Shown piece after piece: positions 54,021-57,865 of a DNA stretch of 57,865 nucleotides. The translations under genes and the position numbers were made by a program. The DNA comes from Fusibacter paucivorans. Its GTDB lineage: Bacteria > Bacillota > Clostridia > Peptostreptococcales > Acidaminobacteraceae. The stretch lies in NCBI RefSeq assembly GCF_018390735.1, contig NZ_JAHBCL010000029.1:1-57865 (forward strand), written 5' to 3'. Within the stretch, counting starts at the first letter, position 1. Each line of letters starts with the position of its first letter. The notes under the pieces were generated by a model, which worked only from the letters and a program-made list of their open reading frames with translations, made no database searches and was not told the DNA's origin.

Positions 54021-54130
54021 GTAATGCCTCCTTGTTTTTTTGTTCTGCCGCCCTGTTCATCATCCCGTTCGAACACCGCAAAACGGCAACATCCGAGCGA
54101 TTAAAACAGGTGTGAATTTATTACCTTAAG
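54021..54130 (-). promoter_or_regulatory. Structured rpsB leader
   Basis: On the minus strand CCTGTT (54110-54105) pairs with AACAGG (54057-54052) to enclose a folded segment that contains the stem CCG-TTTTG-CGG (54086-54076). The element ends about 20 bases before AAGGAGG. This is the position of autoregulatory S2 leaders; similarity to a known leader family was not tested. Confidence 0.45.
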
Positions 54131-54160
54131 TAGTATATCACAGGGTATGGGGTTTAACAA

Positions 54161-54784
54161 CTATTTTTTAAGATTCATATTGATGAGAAGTTGAATTTCA
54201 CCCATTCCCATACCAAGCATTTTAGCGATTTCCGTCAGAGAATACCCTTGGCTTCTCAGGGTTGTAATCTGAGCCATGGTGTCTTCTCCGGAATCATTTG
54301 CCGTTTCATCTCTCACAGCTTCGTATTGTCTCTTTGTTTGGGCGCTGTCAATTACCTCTGTCGTGACCTTTTCAGGTTTTTTTCCCTGATCTGAAGAATC
54401 TGACAAGTCACGAGAGGTTTCCTGCATTTGGTGCATACGTTTCAGATTATCGGATAATTCGCGTTTCACTTGGGATTGCGCCTGTGTCACGGCAAGTTCC
54501 GCCGCTTCATAACGCGCCATTTTGGTTTCAATATCTGAAATCGTCTTTTCATGCAAGCTAATATTGCCCTCTATTTCACCAATGATTTCGTAGAAAGCGC
54601 TGTTCATTTCATTAATACTGAGCTGTAAGTCTTCTAACATTTTAAAGAGATCATCCTGATTGTAGATCCCCGCCTGTTCAATTAATTGTGATCGCGTCCG
54701 AACCGCTGTATTCAATTCTCTTCTAAGCATAAAAATTGAACTGACGACAATGATCAGTCCAATGATAAAACTAATGATAAACAT
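54161..54784 (-). CDS. SwrB-like/DUF6115-type membrane protein of the sigma-D locus
   Basis: A 207-residue protein with one N-terminal membrane span (FIISFIIGLIIVVSSIFML), a long coiled coil (about 25-140), a polar linker and a C-terminal DNA-binding-like helix pair (ITTLRSQGYSLTEIAKMLGMG). This layout matches Bacillus SwrB and DUF6115 proteins, found between sigD and rpsB. SwrB helps activate flagellar type III export. The place here (sigma-D, FapA, hypothetical, this gene, rpsB) supports the assignment. Confidence 0.7.
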   Translation of the reverse strand: MFIISFIIGLIIVVSSIFMLRRELNTAVRTRSQLIEQAGIYNQDDLFKMLEDLQLSINEMNSAFYEIIGEIEGNISLHEKTISDIETKMARYEAAELAVTQAQSQVKRELSDNLKRMHQMQETSRDLSDSSDQGKKPEKVTTEVIDSAQTKRQYEAVRDETANDSGEDTMAQITTLRSQGYSLTEIAKMLGMGMGEIQLLINMNLKK

Positions 54785-54788
54785 GTGA

Positions 54789-55118
54789 TCACACCTTCAT
54801 ATCAAAATGTCTTCCCGCATTGCCAATAACGCGCTTCGCATCTTTTTTTTCTTCTGTCTCGTCTTCATCTTCATCAGATTTTTTTTGATCGGGCGGTTTA
54901 TAGTTCCCTCCCTGTCCTTCACGATCGGCATTTATAGCATTATGGCGCGTTTCTTCAGTCGTTGCAACAGTATGATGCTGCTCTACGACATTTTCTTTAT
55001 TTGCATTTTGAGATTGTAAAAGTTCATTTTCCTGCTTGCTGACGACACTTTGCTTCGCTGAATGAACTTCCTGAACCTTGTGTACGACAACCTGCATGTC
55101 AACGGGTCTAATCCCCAT
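54789..55118 (-). CDS. Hypothetical protein of the fliA-rpsB interval
   Basis: A 109-residue, highly charged, probably disordered protein. The N-terminus (MGIRPVDMQVVVHKVQEVHS) looks ordered; the rest is rich in Gln, Asn, Glu and Lys and ends KRVIGNAGRHFDMKV. ATG 55118 has GAAGGTGAT upstream; the frame opens at 55163 inside fapA. Small proteins with a similar start and tail occur at this place in clostridial flagellar loci, but function is unknown. Confidence 0.65.
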   Translation of the reverse strand: MGIRPVDMQVVVHKVQEVHSAKQSVVSKQENELLQSQNANKENVVEQHHTVATTEETRHNAINADREGQGGNYKPPDQKKSDEDEDETEEKKDAKRVIGNAGRHFDMKV

Positions 55119-55134
55119 GTGATCACCTTCTTCG

Positions 55135-56511
55135 TCAATTGGTTCGAGCGACAATTTCTCCACGATCTTTTAACAAAATAGTATGTTTCATTTCATTTTT
55201 GACATAATAACTCGTACTGCCTATTTTAAGCCGAGTCCCGGGATAAATCGTTCTAGCTGCAAGGCTTGAACCCCTAATATTGTTAACGAGTTCATTGAGC
55301 ATTTTAAGGCGTTGGCGCTTTTCCGTCAGTTGCGTGTCGAGCTCTAAAAAGCTAGCGCTGTATTTTCGGAACATGAAAAGTGAGCGTTCATCTTCTGGAT
55401 TCTGGTCAATTTTAACTTTTAAAAGCTTTAGTGATTTATCTAATTTGTCATGCAGTGCCATGGTATCCTTAACATCTGCTGAAAGTGTTTTCAGTTCTTC
55501 GATAATTTCCATGTCAACGCCAAGTTTAACGGATGTGATTACGCCAAGCTCTGATCCTACAGTATTCGCCTCAATATCACCCTTGCATGTAATTTCACCA
55601 CCGACGATAAGACCTTTTTTGCCCTTCACATGGATATTACCATCACAGTTCACATCGCTATTCATAATGGCACCGGTTTCAATATCGCCTCTGACATTTA
55701 TTTTGGCACTATTGATAAAGTTAACGGTTAAATTGCCATTGCATTCAATTGAAGCGGCATCCATTCCCTGAACACCTCTGGAAATCACGATATTGCCGCC
55801 GGATTTAATGGCTGCCCCTTCGACGACGCCATTAATGGTAACATCACCATCGCATTCAATGCTGTAGCCAGTCGTCACATTGCCATTGACAACGACTTGC
55901 CCGTGAAAAAAGATATTACCGGTTTCTACGCCAACATCGCTGCGGAGTTCGAGCAGCTTTATAACAGAAATTTTATCACCATCAAAAATGACAGAACCGT
56001 CAGTCTCTGAAATAACACTGAGACCATCCTGAGAAATGCGGACATTCTTACCTACTTTAAAGGCAACATCCTTGCCGTCTTTCCCGCGAATAACGCGCCC
56101 TGAAACAGTGGTGCCGCTTTTACCTTTTGTTGCAGGTGTTTTAACTGCCAACACATCTTCTGCGCTGACGACATCGACATAGCCTAAATTTTTAAAGTCG
56201 ACGCGACCGTCATCAAGAATTTGAGGCTTTGCCTTTTTTTCTTTATCGACTGTAAATTCAATCACTGCATCCAGCCCATTTTCATGCGGCACGCCTTCTG
56301 CAATGATCACACTATGAACGGTGCGTCCCTGTTTACAAATATCTTCTACAACGTTGTACTTAATGCCAAAAACGACATTACGGTCTTTAATTGCCTTAAT
56401 GAGATCATCCGATTTAATCGGCACGCCTTCAGTTTCAGGTTCAAACGAGACAAATGCTTTGTAATAATCATCAGACATCTTAACTTCGAGCTGGTATGTG
56501 CTATCACCCAT
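55135..56511 (-). CDS. fapA: FapA family (DUF342) polymerising protein
   Basis: A 458-residue protein. An N-terminal region (about 1-130) is followed by a right-handed beta-helix of repeating V/I-x-G-x-V/I turns (about 150-330, for example GQVVVNGNVTTGYSIECDGDVTINGVVEGA) and a C-terminal coiled coil (about 335-410). This is the DUF342/FapA architecture, bactofilin-like in part. DUF342 genes commonly adjoin sigma-D in Firmicutes flagellar loci. It has a promoter of its own in the fliA terminator region. Confidence 0.85.
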   Translation of the reverse strand: MGDSTYQLEVKMSDDYYKAFVSFEPETEGVPIKSDDLIKAIKDRNVVFGIKYNVVEDICKQGRTVHSVIIAEGVPHENGLDAVIEFTVDKEKKAKPQILDDGRVDFKNLGYVDVVSAEDVLAVKTPATKGKSGTTVSGRVIRGKDGKDVAFKVGKNVRISQDGLSVISETDGSVIFDGDKISVIKLLELRSDVGVETGNIFFHGQVVVNGNVTTGYSIECDGDVTINGVVEGAAIKSGGNIVISRGVQGMDAASIECNGNLTVNFINSAKINVRGDIETGAIMNSDVNCDGNIHVKGKKGLIVGGEITCKGDIEANTVGSELGVITSVKLGVDMEIIEELKTLSADVKDTMALHDKLDKSLKLLKVKIDQNPEDERSLFMFRKYSASFLELDTQLTEKRQRLKMLNELVNNIRGSSLAARTIYPGTRLKIGSTSYYVKNEMKHTILLKDRGEIVARTN

Positions 56512-56571
56512 TTGTTGAGACCCTCCCCTAGAAATAGTTGTCTATTTATATATATATCGGACAATGTAGAC

Positions 56572-56615
56572 GATATTATTAATATCATTATACACTTTTT
56601 GCTGAAATATTACAA
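56572..56615 (-). promoter_or_regulatory. fapA promoter with downstream palindrome
   Basis: On the minus strand TTGTAA (56615-56610) and TATAAT (56592-56587) are 17 bases apart. The -35 box lies in the T tail of the fliA terminator. The perfect 15-base palindrome GATATTAATAATATC (56586-56572) lies right at the expected transcription start and is a candidate operator. Confidence 0.65.
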
Positions 56616-56638
56616 AATCACAGCACTTTGCTGTGATT
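56611..56638 (-). terminator. Terminator overlapping the fliA stop codon
   Basis: On the minus strand AATCACAGCA (56638-56629) pairs with TGCTGTGATT (56625-56616) around three bases, followed by TTGTAATATT. The TAA of fliA (56639-56637) is at the foot of the stem. Confidence 0.8.
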
Positions 56639-57371
56639 AATAGACGCTTTTCAAAGAGATTCTAAGTTTTGATATCGCTTTTGTGTGTATTTGAGAAACA
56701 CGTGATTCAGAAACACTTAACACCTCTGCGATTTCCTTATACGTTAACTCTGAATAATAGTAAAGCTGCAAGACCAAGCGTTCCTTTTCGGGGAGCTTGT
56801 CAATGACGTCAGCCAACAGCATTTTCATCTCTTCATCAATATAATGTGTTTCCGGTTCAAAATCCTGATTGGAGGATTTGATGTCAAAGCTCGTGTTATC
56901 ATCAATTTTCTCTTCCAGAGAGACAACAGAATAAGTAGTCACTTCACCCAACAGCTTCAAATACTCATCTAAGGGCATCCCCATTTCCTCAGCGACAATT
57001 TCATCGGGAATATCATAACCGTATTCTGCCTGAAGTTTCGTGATTGCATCTTCTATGCGTTTATATTTTTGCCTTGTGCTGCGCGGGATCCAATCCAAAT
57101 GTCTGATTTCATCTATAATTGCACCCCGAATGCGAATATTGGCATAAGTTTCAAATTTAATCTGTTTCTTGTGATCAAATTTTTCAATGGCGTCAATGAG
57201 TCCAATGACACCATATCCCAGCAAATCATCAAATTCAACATGTGCGTTATAACTTGTAAACAATCTGCCGGCAATAATCTTGACTAATGAGACATAGTGA
57301 ATAATAAGCGCTTCTTTTGCTTCATTGCTGTTATGCTCTTTGTATTTCACCCAAAGTTGTTCATTCGTCAT
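56637..57371 (-). CDS. fliA: Flagellar sigma factor, sigma-D/FliA
   Basis: A 244-residue sigma-28-class factor for late flagellar, chemotaxis and autolysin genes. Region 2 shows VEFDDLLGYGVIGLIDAIEKFD and FETYANIRIRGAIIDEIR; region 3 RSTRQKYKRIEDAI; region 4 YYSELTYKEIAEVLSVSESRVSQIH. It follows cheD by 16 bases, the normal sigD locus order. Confidence 0.95.
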   Translation of the reverse strand: MTNEQLWVKYKEHNSNEAKEALIIHYVSLVKIIAGRLFTSYNAHVEFDDLLGYGVIGLIDAIEKFDHKKQIKFETYANIRIRGAIIDEIRHLDWIPRSTRQKYKRIEDAITKLQAEYGYDIPDEIVAEEMGMPLDEYLKLLGEVTTYSVVSLEEKIDDNTSFDIKSSNQDFEPETHYIDEEMKMLLADVIDKLPEKERLVLQLYYYSELTYKEIAEVLSVSESRVSQIHTKAISKLRISLKSVY

Positions 57372-57387
57372 GAAAGTCCACCCAACA

Positions 57388-57744
57388 TTATAATTCTTTA
57401 ACGCCTTTACCAGCGGTTTTAATCAACAATCTGCCATCATCACTGTAAAACTCAATCGTCCGACCAAAATTACCGCCCGTATCGTCGGCTTTTATCGGAA
57501 TATTGAGTTCTTTCAGCATGCCTCTTACAGCCTCTGCATTCCGTTCACCTATTTTCATGGCATCATTTTGCGAAGAAAAGGAAAACATCTGTGCTCCACC
57601 AGCAATTTTAGCAAAAAAACGCACCTTTTTTGCCCCCTTGCTTTCCATCTGTTTGATTAATTCAACCACTGCCGTATCGGCGAACTTCGCTACATTTTCA
57701 TTTTTTCGAATGGCCTTACTTGACGGCAACATAATATGCGCCAT
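57388..57744 (-). pseudogene. cheD: cheD, 5' truncated by a mobile-element-like end
   Basis: The frame reads AHIMLPSSK, VRFFAKIAGGAQMF, IGERNAEAV, GGNFGRTIEF, all hallmarks of the chemoreceptor glutamine deamidase CheD. CheD proteins are about 155-165 residues and reach AHIMLP only after some 40-45 residues containing the catalytic cysteine (LGSCV). Here only 118 residues remain and the upstream bases encode unrelated sequence that starts with an insertion-sequence-like repeat at 57745. The catalytic Cys is lost, so the gene is presumably inactive. Confidence 0.8.
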
Positions 57745-57865
57745 GGGGCTGTCGGGAAATAGTGAATTTTGACAGCCGATATCTCCGAAACAATAAACTG
57801 CTAGAAATCGGGATTCCGAAGATCCTGAATCTAGCAGTTTTATTTTTGCATTAATCGGATAATAC
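57745..57865. mobile_element. Putative insertion-sequence end inside cheD
   Basis: Immediately at the point where CheD similarity stops, the plus strand reads GGGGCTGTCGGGAAATAG and GGCTGTC (57747-57753) recurs inverted as GACAGCC (57771-57777). Terminal repeats beginning GGGGCTGTC with an internal echo are typical of IS1182-like elements. A terminator hairpin follows (57795-57847). The element continues beyond the window, so no transposase is seen. Confidence 0.5.
57795..57847. terminator. Terminator inside the putative element end
   Basis: AAACTGCTAGA (57795-57805) pairs with TCTAGCAGTTT (57830-57840) with an inner GGAT/ATCC stem, followed by TTTTATTTTT on the plus strand. On the minus strand the tail is AGTTTATTGTTT. 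Such terminators near element ends shield transposase genes from outside transcription. Confidence 0.75.

Overview
The window looks like a stretch of core chromosome from a motile, spore-forming member of the Clostridia with moderately AT-rich DNA. Sporulation is indicated by spoVS, a SpoIIIE/FtsK translocase and a possible GerMN-type protein. Motility is indicated by sigma-D (fliA), an SwrB-like protein and a broken cheD. The gene order fliA - fapA - swrB-like - rpsB - tsf - pyrH - frr - uppS - cdsA - dxr - rseP - ispG - polC - rimP - nusA - ylxR - ylxQ - infB - rbfA - nrnA - truB - ribF - rpsO - pnp - M16 peptidase - dut - dapG - ftsK - rimO - pgsA - cinA - recA - rny - spoVS is the classic Firmicutes backbone. 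The genus cannot be fixed from the sequence alone; a long Asn/Arg/Gln/Asp repeat in IF-2 is its most individual mark.

Layout. Bases 1-1590 are a degraded patch: a frameshifted GNAT acetyltransferase, an orphan reading-frame tail, a transposase-like zinc-ribbon scrap and two small membrane proteins. Bases 1618-7366 hold a cassette of regulator, YfcC-type transporter, M20 peptidase and alanine racemase, organised around a divergent control region packed with palindromes. Bases 7522-17420 are accessory and single-gene units: a tyrosine recombinase, a possible GerMN protein, a phosphotransferase, a STAS-like protein, a hydrolase/LysR divergent pair, a preQ1-riboswitch-controlled radical SAM/QueT operon, purB and spoVS. 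From 17.8 kb to the right end almost everything lies on the minus strand and belongs to the conserved backbone.

How the genes work together. The right half couples translation (rpsB, tsf, frr, rimP, infB, rbfA, truB, rpsO), transcription termination (nusA), RNA decay (pnp, rny, nrnA), isoprenoid and lipid synthesis (dxr, ispG, uppS, cdsA, pgsA), replication and repair (polC, recA under a LexA-type box, dut) and sporulation. Several terminators, promoters and structured leaders divide it into transcription units.

Most notable points: a preQ1-I riboswitch that appears to sequester the ribosome site of a radical SAM gene coupled to queT; a regulator with a GTP-cyclohydrolase-III/GGDEF-like domain beside a peptidase/transporter/racemase set; a palindrome-rich control region; rny whose ideal Shine-Dalgarno points to an ATA start; a structured pnp leader; and cheD cut off at its 5' end by what looks like the terminal repeat of an insertion sequence at the right edge.
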